Below are positions 1 to 8,956 of a DNA stretch of 64,000 nt, piece by piece. Each line of letters opens with the position of its first letter. Positions within the stretch are counted from its first letter, which is position 1. A program made the translations under genes and the position numbers. This stretch comes from DATMTS01 sp035564555 (GTDB lineage Bacteria; Actinomycetota; Actinomycetes; Actinomycetales; Microbacteriaceae), in assembly GCA_035564555.1 (NCBI GenBank), contig DATMTS010000014.1:4375-68374 (forward strand), in the 5' to 3' direction. The notes under the pieces were generated by a model that worked only from the letters and a program-made list of their open reading frames with translations, searched no databases and was not told the origin of the DNA.

Positions 1-156
1 CCCGGCGATCATCCGGAGCAGGGTGGTCTTGCCGCACCCCGAGGGGCCCAGGAGGGTGAAGAACTCACCCTCCTGGATGTGAAGCGACAGACCCGGGATG
101 GTCGTGCTCTCGCCATGCTTCTTGACGACGGCGTCGATCTTGATTGCGACACTCAT
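1..156 (-). CDS. ABC transporter ATP-binding protein, N-terminal part (cut by window edge)
   Basis: The first 52 codons are present, starting at an ATG read leftward from 156. The fragment carries a Walker A motif GPSGCGKTT at about residues 38-46, preceded by the EGEFFTLLG strand typical of importer ATPases of the spermidine/iron/phosphonate (PotA/FbpC) group. It lies 17 bp after the substrate-binding lipoprotein gene and is probably in the same operon, which already has a complete ATPase at 1405-2520. The rest of the gene, and presumably the permease genes, lie beyond the left edge. Confidence 0.9.
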   Translation of the reverse strand, partial: MSVAIKIDAVVKKHGESTTIPGLSLHIQEGEFFTLLGPSGCGKTTLLRMIAG

Positions 157-173
157 GGTTGTTGCCGTACTTC

Positions 174-1232
174 CTACTGCGCCTGGGCGAAAAGCTGCTG
201 GTACTTGGTGACGATCTCTGACTTGTGGGCCGCGACGTAGGCGGTGTCCTCCTGGATGACATGGATGTCGCTCAACGGGGTCATGTAGTTTCCCAGCTTC
301 GCGTCCTCGCGCAGCGGGCGGTTGGTCAGCTTGCTCCCGAAGATGTCCTGGGCCTTCTTGGAGGTGACGAAGTCGACGAACTGTTTGGCCGATTTCAGGT
401 TTTTCGCGCCCTGGATGATTTCAGTTCCGGAGGGCAGGTAGACCGCGCCCTCCGTCGGGTAGACGACCTTCACGGGCGAGCCCGCACGCACGTAGGTCGC
501 GGAGGGGTCCTCGTATGTCAGACCCACCGGGTATTCGCCGTCGGCCACGTCCTTGACGACCTCGGCAGAACTCGGGATGACCTTGCCGCTCACATTGCTG
601 ATGAGCGACCGCACGTAATTCCAGCCTGTGGCGGAGGTGTAGTTGCCGCCCATCGCCTTGAGCATGTTGGTCAACTGCGCGAACGCTGAGGACGACTGGG
701 ACGGGTCGCCAAAGGCGATGCGTCCCTTCAGCTTCGGGTTCAGCAGAGATTCGTAACCCGAGATCTTGATGTCGCCGATCTTCTCGGTGTTCACGAGCAG
801 GTTGCTTCCGTCAGCGACGTAGGGGGTGATGACCCCGTCGACGTTCTTCCCGGCCGCGATCATGTCCTTATTGTTCGTCGAGGTGTACTTGGCCCAGAGC
901 TTCTCATTCTGAACGGCCTGTGCCTCGCTGCCGCCGAAGAGCACGTCGCCGCCGGGGTTGCCTGCCTCCGACTGAATGCGCTGGTAGAGCTCGCCAGTGC
1001 CGGCGGTGACCAGTTGGACCTTGATGCCGGATTCTTTCTCGAAGACAGGGATGATGGCGTCGAGCATGTTCTGGTCGTTGGGCGTGTAGATGACGAGAGC
1101 GCCCGTGCTCTTGTCCTTCGCCGTCGAAGTGTCTTGTGAAGCGGAAGCGGATGTGGAACATCCGGCCAGCGTCGCTGCGACGGCCACCGTCAGGATGGCG
1201 CCGGCGGCGGTGCGATAGCGCGGTCGATTCAT
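174..1232 (-). CDS. ABC transporter substrate-binding lipoprotein (iron/aminoethylphosphonate type)
   Basis: A 352-residue extracellular solute-binding protein of family 1/2. The start MNRPRY at 1232 is preferred over an upstream ATG at 1283 because a clear AAAGGAG ribosome site precedes it and the signal peptide then begins correctly. The signal sequence ends in the lipobox LAGC with the lipidated Cys at residue 25. The body has the bilobal fold pattern of Fe(III)-, thiamine- or 2-aminoethylphosphonate-binding proteins (VIYTPNDQNMLDAIIPVFEK at the first strand and helix). It sits between two ATPase genes on the same strand. Substrate cannot be read from the sequence; iron, phosphonate or an organophosphate are all possible. 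Confidence 0.88.
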   Translation of the reverse strand: MNRPRYRTAAGAILTVAVAATLAGCSTSASASQDTSTAKDKSTGALVIYTPNDQNMLDAIIPVFEKESGIKVQLVTAGTGELYQRIQSEAGNPGGDVLFGGSEAQAVQNEKLWAKYTSTNNKDMIAAGKNVDGVITPYVADGSNLLVNTEKIGDIKISGYESLLNPKLKGRIAFGDPSQSSSAFAQLTNMLKAMGGNYTSATGWNYVRSLISNVSGKVIPSSAEVVKDVADGEYPVGLTYEDPSATYVRAGSPVKVVYPTEGAVYLPSGTEIIQGAKNLKSAKQFVDFVTSKKAQDIFGSKLTNRPLREDAKLGNYMTPLSDIHVIQEDTAYVAAHKSEIVTKYQQLFAQAQ

Positions 1233-1404
1233 GCGGAGTACTCCTTTGTCTTGATGAAACGGGTTTCGCCGATCGACGAACATTGCTGTATTCGGGTGTT
1301 CGGCAAGGCGACAGTGTGCAGCCTGTCAGTTTCCGGGAGGGTCCCGGGTAACAGAGTTGTCACCCGGCCCACCTGTCGTCGGCCTGGCCGGATGCGGGTG
1401 CGTC

Positions 1405-2520
1405 TCAGCCGGGGAGCAGATACGCGAGAGGGGCGGTGATCGAGAGGTTGACGCGCGTGCCGGCGGGAAGGAGCGTTCCGGGATCCGGTCGGGGAACGGA
1501 GACGAGCACGACCCCGATGGCCGTGTCCACTCGATACTCGGCCGCGCCGCCGAAGTACATGGAGCTGATCACGATTCCGTCGCTGGACGACGTCGACTCG
1601 CTCACGAACACAGCTTCGGGTCGAAGCATCAGGACGCCCTGATGCTGGCCGGAAACGCTCGGATGCGCCGCCACGGTCAGCTCTTCACCGAACGGGCGGA
1701 TTCGCGCTGTCGTGCGCGTGCCCGACCCCTGCACGGTCGCCTGCACCGAAACCAAGCTCGCTCGGCCGATGAAGTCAGCCACGAACGCGTTGGCCGGCCG
1801 CAGATAGATGTCGGCGGGCGGCGCCACCTGCACGATCCGACCCCGGTTCATGATCACGATGGTGTCCGAGAGGCTCATCGCCTCGGCCTGATCGTGAGTC
1901 ACGTACACCGTCGTCGTACCGAGCTTTCGCTGGAGATCCTTGATCTCATGGCGCATCTGTTCGCGCAGCTTCGCGTCGAGATTCGAGAGCGGTTCGTCGA
2001 GAAGCATGACCTTCGGGCGCAGGACCATCGCACGAGCAAGAGCGACCCGCTGCTGTTGCCCGCCCGACAACTGCCCCGGCATCCGGTCCTCGAACCCCGC
2101 CAGGTTCATGCTCGCGGCGGCGACAGCGGCGGCATCCTTGGCCATCGCGCCGCGACCCTTCTTGGTGCGCAGCCCATACTCGATGTTCTCGAACACTGTC
2201 AGGTGGGGGAACAGCGCGTAGTTCTGGAACACGATCGCCATCGGCCTTTTGCTCGCCGGGACCTGCGTGATGTCCTTGCCGTCGAGGAGGACACTGCCGC
2301 CCGTCGGCTCCTCGAGACCGGCGATCACCCGCAACGTCGTCGTCTTGCCGCATCCGGAAGGTCCCAGAATTGTTACCAACCGTCCGTGGTCTATCGTCAA
2401 AGACACGTCGTCAACCGCGGGACCGGAAGAGTTCGGGTACGCCTTGACCAGATTGCGCAACCGAAGGTGACCGTTCGTCTGGATGTCGGCTGCGTCCGGC
2501 TGGGGGATGTGCGGCACCAC
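1405..2520 (-). CDS. ABC transporter ATP-binding protein (PotA/FbpC-like)
   Basis: A 371-residue ATPase that powers import by an inner-membrane ABC transporter. Walker A GPSGCGKTT is at about 53-61, the signature LSGGQQQR at 151-158, Walker B VMLLDE at 171-176 and the switch histidine (VTHD) near 209. The C-terminal 80 or so residues fit a TOBE-type substrate or regulatory domain, which is usual for the maltose/spermidine/iron class. The GTG start at 2520 shares one base with the TAG stop of the response regulator gene, so translation is likely coupled to it. A GTG one codon later is an alternative start. Confidence 0.92.
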   Translation of the reverse strand: MVPHIPQPDAADIQTNGHLRLRNLVKAYPNSSGPAVDDVSLTIDHGRLVTILGPSGCGKTTTLRVIAGLEEPTGGSVLLDGKDITQVPASKRPMAIVFQNYALFPHLTVFENIEYGLRTKKGRGAMAKDAAAVAAASMNLAGFEDRMPGQLSGGQQQRVALARAMVLRPKVMLLDEPLSNLDAKLREQMRHEIKDLQRKLGTTTVYVTHDQAEAMSLSDTIVIMNRGRIVQVAPPADIYLRPANAFVADFIGRASLVSVQATVQGSGTRTTARIRPFGEELTVAAHPSVSGQHQGVLMLRPEAVFVSESTSSSDGIVISSMYFGGAAEYRVDTAIGVVLVSVPRPDPGTLLPAGTRVNLSITAPLAYLLPG

Positions 2521-3236
2521 TATGAAGTCGGCTGACGATAACGCTCGGCGGGATTCGACCGCAGTCGATAGCCCTCGCCCCGGACGGTCTCGATGTGTCG
2601 GGCTCCGGCGGGTCCGAGCCTATGCCGCAGACGATAGACCGTGGACTTCACCAGTTCACGTCCGCCCAGCCAGTCTTCGGTCTCCCATGCGCGCCGAAGC
2701 AGTGAGCGCCACGACACGACGTTGTCGACCCGTTCGGCCAGGGGTACCAGCACCCGCCATTCGACGGTGGAGAGCGACACCGAGGCACCGGACACCTCCA
2801 CCGATCGTGCCGGGATATCGATGGCGAGCCCGTCGAGGTCGATACGACGCGTGGGGAGTATCGCGCCCCGGCGCATCGCATTGTCGACTCTCGTGCCGAG
2901 CACCCTCGGATCGAAGGGCTTCGTGACGTAATCGTCGGCGCCCGCCTGGAACCCGGCGATGATGTCTTCGGCTTCGCCGTGCGCGGTGACCATCAAGACA
3001 GGGACCTGGCTGATCCGCCGAATCTCCCGGCACACCTCCAGGCCGCCCAATCGCGGCATCGTGAGGTCTAGAAGCACCACATCGGGTTCGCGGGTACGGA
3101 ACATCTCAAGCGCCTGCACGCCCGTTCGCGCAACGATCGAGTCGAACCCTCTGCGATCCAGGATGTATTCGACGATCATCGTCATTTGCGGTTCATCCTC
3201 GGCGATGAGGGCCAACGGCCTGTTGGGGGAGGTCAT
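2520..3236 (-). CDS. OmpR-family response regulator
   Basis: A 238-residue two-component response regulator. The receiver domain has the phosphoacceptor Asp57 (VVLLDLTMPR), an acidic pair near residues 14-15 and the conserved Lys106 in DDYVTKPF. The C-terminal half (about 140-230) is a winged-helix DNA-binding domain of the OmpR/PhoB type (VYRLRHRLG, RGEGYRL). Its ATG overlaps the stop of the kinase gene by four bases (ATGA), and its stop touches the ATPase start. This regulator therefore very likely controls the transporter it is cotranscribed with. Confidence 0.94.
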   Translation of the reverse strand: MTSPNRPLALIAEDEPQMTMIVEYILDRRGFDSIVARTGVQALEMFRTREPDVVLLDLTMPRLGGLEVCREIRRISQVPVLMVTAHGEAEDIIAGFQAGADDYVTKPFDPRVLGTRVDNAMRRGAILPTRRIDLDGLAIDIPARSVEVSGASVSLSTVEWRVLVPLAERVDNVVSWRSLLRRAWETEDWLGGRELVKSTVYRLRHRLGPAGARHIETVRGEGYRLRSNPAERYRQPTS

Positions 3237-4144
3237 GGCTGTCTTGGCAGGGTCATCATGATGGAGGTTCCTTCGTTCAACCGAGTATCCACGAGAATGC
3301 GCCCACCGTGCGCCTCGACGAGTTGCCGAGTGATGCTGAGGCCGAGGCCAGTGCCGTCTCCGAGCAGGTCGCCGGACTCGAACGGTTCGAACAGGCGCCG
3401 ACGGTCGTCCTTCGACATGCCGTCGCCGTCGTCGAGGACCATCAGGACCGCAGCATTGCCGTTGTCCCGGACCCGAGCGATGATCATGCGGCCTTCCGCG
3501 GTGTGGCGCACAGCGTTCATCAGCAGGTTCGAGAGCGCCTGGCGGATCGCGCGCGGGTCCACCAGCAGGGGCGGGACGTATTGGGGAGCGTCGACGAAGA
3601 GAGTCTGCGACCGGTGGGATGCGACCGGCTTGATCGCTTCGACCACTTCACGGACGAGCTTGTTGAGGTCGGTCAACGTGGGATTCAACGAGAATTTGCC
3701 CGCATCGATTCGTGCCTGCACGAGGAGGTCGTCAGCGATCGACACGGCATGGTCCGCCTGCTGCAGAACCACTGTCATGAATTTGCGTTGATTGACGGTG
3801 AACGAGTCGTCGGTCTCTTGGATCAGTCGCGCCGCGGAGGCGATCATCGTGAGCGGGTTACGGATCTCGTGACTGACGGCGGCGATAACCCGAGACCGGT
3901 GCTCAGCCAGCTGTCGGGCTTCCCGGGATGCCGGACTTGCCGGATTGTGCAAGGCGGACCGCACCGTCCAGGCGCAGGCCAAACCGACGAGGGCGATGCC
4001 GATGACGGCCACCGGGAAAGCAATCAGCGAAAGCAGGGCAGTGCAGACGGCAAAAACCGTGCACAAGATGATCCCCGGCCAAGCCGGGATTCTGGCTGGG
4101 AAGGAGCGGCCTTGCGCGCGTCGTTCCGGTTGCGCAGGATCCAT
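3233..4144 (-). CDS. Sensor histidine kinase
   Basis: A 303-residue membrane kinase if started at the ATG at 4144. Two hydrophobic segments around residues 25-63 have almost no extracytoplasmic loop, so it probably senses within the membrane or through a partner such as the transporter. The phosphoacceptor is His92 in AAVSHEIRNP (HisKA), followed by an N box (NLLMNAVRH), G1 (LDDGDGMS) and G2 (GTGLGLSI). The start is uncertain: an in-frame ATG at 4168 also has a purine-rich site in front. The reading frame is open further upstream, but that sequence looks noncoding and runs into the divergent gene. Confidence 0.9.
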   Translation of the reverse strand: MDPAQPERRAQGRSFPARIPAWPGIILCTVFAVCTALLSLIAFPVAVIGIALVGLACAWTVRSALHNPASPASREARQLAEHRSRVIAAVSHEIRNPLTMIASAARLIQETDDSFTVNQRKFMTVVLQQADHAVSIADDLLVQARIDAGKFSLNPTLTDLNKLVREVVEAIKPVASHRSQTLFVDAPQYVPPLLVDPRAIRQALSNLLMNAVRHTAEGRMIIARVRDNGNAAVLMVLDDGDGMSKDDRRRLFEPFESGDLLGDGTGLGLSITRQLVEAHGGRILVDTRLNEGTSIMMTLPRQP

Positions 4145-4260
4145 GAGGACAGATCCTAGCCTGGCCATCGGCAGTCCCCGGATCATGGTTGCCGGGGGGC
4201 TGGCCCGAGGACGGGACGCGCTCCTGGACGTCGTTCCCGGATCCTCCTGCGGCGGGTAGC

Positions 4261-4704
4261 ATGCGTCGCATGGTCGAACCACCTGCCGCGTCGATAACGA
4301 TCGCGCACACATTCAACGCTCCCGTGAACGACGTGTGGCAGGCATGGACGGATCCGGAGATGGTGCGGCGTTGGTGGGGTTCGCATCCGAAGGGGGTAGT
4401 GACATCGGTCGCGCTGGATGTCCGACGAGGTGGCCGTTTCGAGATCTCGTTTCAGGACCCGAGCGGCGAACAGCACACCTCCTACGGCGAATACCTGCGC
4501 GTCGAAGCCATCACCGAACTGGACTTCACCTGGTCCTGGCGCAACGAACAGAACCCGCCATCGCTGGTGACCGTGATCTTCGCAGCGGACGGGAGCGGCA
4601 CGCGGATGCGTTTCGTGCACGGCCAGCTTCGCGGCGGGTCGGCCCACGATTACGCACAAGGCTGGCGACGCACCTTCGCGAAGCTTGACCGCGTTCTCAG
4701 CTGA
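4261..4704 (+). CDS. SRPBCC/AHSA1-family protein
   Basis: A protein of about 147 residues with the START-like fold of the AHSA1 (Hsp90 ATPase activator) C-terminal family, seen in FNAPVNDVWQAWTDPEMVRRWW and in the glycine-rich second strand. Such proteins bind hydrophobic ligands; the true role of this one is unknown. It is often paired with an ArsR regulator, but none is adjacent here. It diverges from the kinase operon. The start is either 4261 or the ATG at 4270; neither has a strong ribosome site. Confidence 0.8.
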   Translation: MRRMVEPPAASITIAHTFNAPVNDVWQAWTDPEMVRRWWGSHPKGVVTSVALDVRRGGRFEISFQDPSGEQHTSYGEYLRVEAITELDFTWSWRNEQNPPSLVTVIFAADGSGTRMRFVHGQLRGGSAHDYAQGWRRTFAKLDRVLS

Positions 4705-4778
4705 TCCTCGGCACAAGGCTCGACTCGTCGATTCAGCGGCAACGTCGTCGTTGCCGCCGGGCTCCTGCTCTCCCGCCG

Positions 4779-6416
4779 GTGGCGATGAGTAAGGTTCATG
4801 GAGTGGACGATGATGCCGGTGACTGGTTCCTCACCCATGCCGAGCGCGGAAACCCTGCGACCGATGTCCAAGCCGGCAACGCGGACTCCTCGTCGTGGTC
4901 CGAGGGCAACCGAGTCCGCGCTCTCGTGCACGGGGCGACCTACTTCGCCCGGTTGCGCGAGGAGTTGACGGCGCTTCGGCCAGGGGACAGAGTGTGGTTC
5001 ACCGACTGGCGGGGCGATGCGGACGAGCGGCTGCTGCCGGACGGTCCGTCCGTGGGCCAGTTGCTCGCGGGATTGGCTCGTGCGGGGGTGGAGGTGCGCG
5101 GGCTGATCTGGAGATCTCACGGAGAACGCGTGAAGGCGCCGATCAGCGGCCTGTCCAACGAACTGCTCGGCCGGCAGATCAACGAGGCCGGGGGAGAGGT
5201 CCTGCTGGATCAGCGGGTTCGTGCGTTCGGGTCACATCATCAGAAGTTCTTCGTGCTCCGGCACAGCGACGACCCGACGCGAGACGTCGCGTTCGTCGGC
5301 GGCATCGATCTCTCCCACAGTCGACGGGATGACGCCGATCACGCTGGAGACCCGCAAGCGCTGACCATGGACCCCCGATACGGCAGACGACCACCATGGC
5401 ACGATGCCGCCCTTGAGCTGCAAGGTCCCGTGGTCGCCGACGTGCTGGCCGTGTTCGCTGAACGGTGGAACGACCCTCATCCGTTGGATCACCGCAACCC
5501 GTACCGGATGCTGCTTCAACGGTTCGCTTCCATGCCCCGGCATCCGAAACCGCTGCCCGAGGCCGCGCCGGCACCGCCCCCGGCGGGTTCGCAAGCCGTG
5601 CAACTGTTGAGAACCTATGGTCCGAAACGGCCGCCGTTCCCCTTCGCGCCGGCCGGGGAGCGCAGTATCGCGCGCGCATACACGAAGGCCTTCGGCCGAG
5701 CGCGTTCCTTGATCTACATCGAGGACCAATATCTGTGGTCGACCGAGGTCGCCGGGGGAATCGCCCGGGCCCTCGCCGACAACCCGGGGCTGCGGGTGAT
5801 CGTCGTCGTGCCCCGCTATCCGGACTCCGACGGCCCGCTTGTTGGCCCGCCAAGCCGTCTCGGTCAACTCCGCGCCATCTCGATGCTGCGCCGTCAGGCC
5901 CCGGACCGGGTCGGCGTGTTCGACCTCGAAAACAACGCGGGCACTCCCATCTACGTCCACGCGAAGATCTGCATCATCGACGACACCTGGGCCACCTGCG
6001 GGTCGGACAACTTCAACCGCCGCTCCTGGACCACCGACAGCGAACTCAGCTGCGCCGTCCTCGATACCGCCCCGGACGATTCGGACCCACACCGCCAGAG
6101 CATCGATGATCGGTCCCCTGGCCGGTTCGCCCGTGATCTGCGCCAGCAGCTCTGGGCCGAGCACCTCGGTCTCGACCGAGACGATCCACGCCTCCTCGAC
6201 ACCGACACGGCGCTCTCGCTCTGGAAGACCTCAGCCGAGGACCTCGATCGCTGGCATGCAACCGGACGCCGGTCCCCTCGGCCGGTCGGACAGGTACGCC
6301 AGCATAGGATCGAACCCGTCTCTGGCCTTCAACGCCTATGGGCGGCTCCGATCAACCGTCTGATCGTCGACCCGGACGGCCGCCCTCGCCGCACGCGAGG
6401 CGGTTCCGAGTTCTGA
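4779..6416 (+). CDS. Phospholipase D-family protein
   Basis: A 545-residue protein of the phospholipase D superfamily, probably acting on phospholipids or another phosphodiester. The second HKD motif is canonical (HAKICIID, His394, Lys396, Asp401) and is followed by GSDNFNRRS. The first one has His154 and Lys156 (HHQKFFVLRH), but the acidic residue expected seven positions after the His is replaced by Arg. No signal peptide is visible, so it may act in the cytoplasm. An ATG two codons downstream is an alternative start. It stands alone, 74 bp after the AHSA1 gene. Confidence 0.88.
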   Translation: MAMSKVHGVDDDAGDWFLTHAERGNPATDVQAGNADSSSWSEGNRVRALVHGATYFARLREELTALRPGDRVWFTDWRGDADERLLPDGPSVGQLLAGLARAGVEVRGLIWRSHGERVKAPISGLSNELLGRQINEAGGEVLLDQRVRAFGSHHQKFFVLRHSDDPTRDVAFVGGIDLSHSRRDDADHAGDPQALTMDPRYGRRPPWHDAALELQGPVVADVLAVFAERWNDPHPLDHRNPYRMLLQRFASMPRHPKPLPEAAPAPPPAGSQAVQLLRTYGPKRPPFPFAPAGERSIARAYTKAFGRARSLIYIEDQYLWSTEVAGGIARALADNPGLRVIVVVPRYPDSDGPLVGPPSRLGQLRAISMLRRQAPDRVGVFDLENNAGTPIYVHAKICIIDDTWATCGSDNFNRRSWTTDSELSCAVLDTAPDDSDPHRQSIDDRSPGRFARDLRQQLWAEHLGLDRDDPRLLDTDTALSLWKTSAEDLDRWHATGRRSPRPVGQVRQHRIEPVSGLQRLWAAPINRLIVDPDGRPRRTRGGSEF

Positions 6417-6618
6417 AATCATGACATCCACCTGACGCTTCGGAGCGCGCCATCTGACGGAACCTTCAGCCGCGCTGATCGACTCGGGGGTCGCGGCTGA
6501 AGACTGAGCGGGGTGCGCCCAGAAGAGTGGCCACCTGGTCCACCGGTGTTGCGCGGGCTGGACGCGGTGATCATTCCTGAAGGCGCCCAGAAGCCTCGCC
6601 AGCACCTGGAGATCACGA

Positions 6619-6759
6619 CTATCGCAGATCGATGCAACAGTGCCGGTGTGGAATGGGCGACCAACTGCCCAGCGGAGTTGTCGCGGCCGCGACCAGGCCG
6701 CCCGCGACGATGCAGACGCTGCCGAGCAGGAAGAATATCGTCGCGTACCGGTCCCTCAC
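6619..6759 (-). CDS. Small membrane protein, possibly truncated
   Basis: A 46-residue reading frame whose GTG start overlaps the TGA stop of the cupin-hemerythrin-DUF2249 gene by four bases (GTGA), which implies translational coupling. Residues 7-28 form one hydrophobic helix (ATIFFLLGSVCIVAGGLVAA). After LGSW the hydrophobic character stops and the frame ends in a basic, Cys/His-containing tail. From memory, relatives at this position in other actinobacteria are longer multi-pass proteins, so this may be a remnant shortened by a frameshift. I see no continuing frame in 6417-6618. Confidence 0.5.
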   Translation of the reverse strand: MRDRYATIFFLLGSVCIVAGGLVAAATTPLGSWSPIPHRHCCIDLR

Positions 6760-7997
6760 CTCGTGATTGCGTCCTGGTCGCGGTAGACGAGTTGCAAGCG
6801 CCAATCGGCGGGGCCGCGCTCCAGGTAGCTGACCGCGAACCGGTCCCCGGAGCGCTTTCGAAGCTGCGCCAGCAGCGGCAACGGGTCGTGAGGCGCGACC
6901 AGGACCAGGCCCTCCCGCGGACGCAGCGAGTCCAACGCTCCGAAGACGGTCGCATGCCGAATGGCATGCGGGACGGCACGCACATCCAGTTCCGGCAGTT
7001 CGGGGTCGTTCACGATGCCGCATTCGCAGACGGACTCGGTCGGTCGCGCATGGGCAGGATCGGCAACCGTCGTGTTCGCTGGCCCTCTCGGCGCGCGGGG
7101 CAAGGCGCGCTCGACATCGGCCCACAATTCGGCCAGCGAATGCCGCGTCGATGCCGCAAGAACCGGCAGGAGCCGTTCCATCTCCGTTTTGAGCTGGTGC
7201 TCGACTGCGACCCGTAATGCCACGGTCGCGGCCGCCAGCGGAGCTGGGTCTCTTTGCGTACCGGCCTCATCCAAGAGCATGCTGATGCGCTCTTGCCCGT
7301 CGCGGAGCGTCTCGGCGAGATCGGATTCTTGGGGGCCGACACGACCGACCTCAGGATAAAGAATGACGGCCTCGGAGGCGAACAGCGGGGAGAGGTCGGA
7401 GTGCGCCCATTCCACCAACCGGCGGCGGGCATCCTCGAGGGCGGGAGCGTCGTCCGTTACGGCGACATCCAGAAGTCGGGAGACATGCGCGGCGAGGGTG
7501 CCCGAGAGCTCGGCATGAGATCGCATGATCGCCCCGAGAGCGACGGAGTCGGCGCCGCCGGAAGCGAGCACCAGATGATCGCCGATCGGCCGGCGACTGA
7601 CGGGGACAATCGCCGCCTCATCTCCGGCAGCGCGGGAACGAGACCTTTTGCCGTCTACCAGGGTCAACAGAAGATCCGTCCGCGTCCTGGCTCGCACGGC
7701 GTGCCGGGCGCCGGCGTCCAGATAGAGCAACCCGCCTGCAGCGAGTCGCGCCCTGCTGCTTCCCACCTCGATCTCGGCCTCTCCTGTCAGCACCTGAATC
7801 AGCACGGGAACGGCTGCTTGATGCTCGTCCATGATCTGGCCGGCGTCCAGAGTGAGCCGAACTACTGCTACTCCGGACGCCTTCAAGATGCGACGGGATG
7901 CAACATGGTCCGGATTTACCGGCAGCAGCCCGATCAGGGCGTCCGCGTCATCAGCTATGACCACCACGCGCTCGCCGGCTGTTCTCGTCTCGTTCAT
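6756..7997 (-). CDS. Cupin-hemerythrin-DUF2249 fusion protein
   Basis: A 413-residue cytoplasmic protein with three parts. Residues about 40-115 form a cupin barrel (IQVLTGEAEIEVG). Residues about 150-280 resemble a hemerythrin HHE helical bundle, with possible iron ligands His161, His171, Glu209 and His267. Residues about 335-405 are a DUF2249 domain (ALDSLRPREGLVLVAPHDP). DUF2249 and hemerythrin-like proteins often accompany nitric oxide or nitrite metabolism genes, so a role in NO/oxygen sensing or iron-nitrosyl handling is inferred. It lies downstream of, and on the same strand as, the HTH regulator gene at 8162-8860. Confidence 0.78.
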   Translation of the reverse strand: MNETRTAGERVVVIADDADALIGLLPVNPDHVASRRILKASGVAVVRLTLDAGQIMDEHQAAVPVLIQVLTGEAEIEVGSSRARLAAGGLLYLDAGARHAVRARTRTDLLLTLVDGKRSRSRAAGDEAAIVPVSRRPIGDHLVLASGGADSVALGAIMRSHAELSGTLAAHVSRLLDVAVTDDAPALEDARRRLVEWAHSDLSPLFASEAVILYPEVGRVGPQESDLAETLRDGQERISMLLDEAGTQRDPAPLAAATVALRVAVEHQLKTEMERLLPVLAASTRHSLAELWADVERALPRAPRGPANTTVADPAHARPTESVCECGIVNDPELPELDVRAVPHAIRHATVFGALDSLRPREGLVLVAPHDPLPLLAQLRKRSGDRFAVSYLERGPADWRLQLVYRDQDAITR

Positions 7998-8161
7998 CGT
8001 TCCTCCGCCTCACCGATTTTAGAGTATCTGAATACGGTTTAATAAGCGACCGGGTGACCTAAGAGGAGACGAGACCCCGTCTTTCTTTGAACGGCGATCG
8101 CAACGGGGATCATTGCCGGCGGTCGCGGCGACCGGCCTCGCGGGCCGTCGCACCGAGGGGC

Positions 8162-8860
8162 TCAGAGTCCGTTGGCCGTTGTCTCGTCGTGGCCGGTTGT
8201 GGCCATTGCGCCTCGCAGCCGCACCAGGCACAACTCTGGTTCCACGAACGGCTGGAGGGTGGCTTCACCTTCAGGGTGACCGAGGTGAGCGACCAAACCG
8301 GCCAGCAGGCCCCGGTGCGCAGAGCAGACGACGCTCGGATACGCAGACGCGATGTCACGGAACGGGCACTCGTGCAAAGCGAGGACGCGCCCGTCTTCAC
8401 GTATCTCGGGCGCGAACCCGATCTTCTCGAACACCCGGCTGAGCGAGCCGAGGTCGTCGCCGGAGCCTGGAGCAGACTGATCCGTGAAGAGGTGGGACCA
8501 GCGTTCCCCCGCCTGAATGGCTCGCGCCTTTGCCTCGTCGGGCGCAGAAGCGAGCGCGTCCGCGAGGACTTCACTGAGTCCCCGCAGCGATTCCTCACGG
8601 GAGGCCTTCTCGACGACCCGGTATACCATTCTCGGGCGGCCGCGACCATTACGGTGTACAACCTCCCGAGTGATCATCCCGGCGCTCTCCAACTGCTCGA
8701 GGTGAAATCGCGCCGTGGTGACGTGGATGCCGCAATCGCCGGCGATGGCCGTCGCGTCCAGCGGCTCCGCCGCACTTGCTAACAGCCGCAGGATTTCGCG
8801 GCGCACCGTGGAGGCCAACGCCACGTGGCGGTCGCCGTCGCGCTCGTTCACGGTCATCAT
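8162..8860 (-). CDS. HTH transcriptional regulator with C-terminal cysteine cluster (SufR/COG2345-like)
   Basis: About 232 residues. The N-terminal winged helix is of the ArsR-like type (RREILRLLASAAEPL, TARFHLEQLESAGM), with a basic wing (RNGRGRPRM). The C-terminal half holds Cys165, Cys179 and Cys211 (ECPF, VVCSAH, ELCLVR) in the arrangement that coordinates an Fe-S cluster in SufR-like regulators. Being next to the hemerythrin-like gene and a ferredoxin, it may be an NO or redox sensor; that is inference. The start is taken at the tandem ATG at 8857-8860, because the longer frame to 8956 reads through the promoter. Confidence 0.8.
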   Translation of the reverse strand: MMTVNERDGDRHVALASTVRREILRLLASAAEPLDATAIAGDCGIHVTTARFHLEQLESAGMITREVVHRNGRGRPRMVYRVVEKASREESLRGLSEVLADALASAPDEAKARAIQAGERWSHLFTDQSAPGSGDDLGSLSRVFEKIGFAPEIREDGRVLALHECPFRDIASAYPSVVCSAHRGLLAGLVAHLGHPEGEATLQPFVEPELCLVRLRGAMATTGHDETTANGL

Positions 8861-8891
8861 CACAGAATACCAGCGCGGCGTAATAAACAGG

Positions 8892-8910
8892 AATATTGTG
8901 CGGTTATATT
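8892..8910. promoter_or_regulatory. Candidate operator between regulator and ferredoxin genes
   Basis: AATAT, nine bases, ATATT: a small perfect inverted repeat in the divergent promoter region. The surrounding 60 bp are unusually AT-rich for this genome and lie just upstream of both the regulator start (8860) and the ferredoxin ribosome site. A similar AT-rich stretch (TATCTGAATACGG) precedes the cupin-hemerythrin gene at about 8025-8040. Binding by the 8162-8860 regulator is a guess. Confidence 0.3.
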
Positions 8911-8956
8911 GCCTGAAACGCCGAGTTTGAGCCCACATTCTTAGAAGGGGCAGCAC

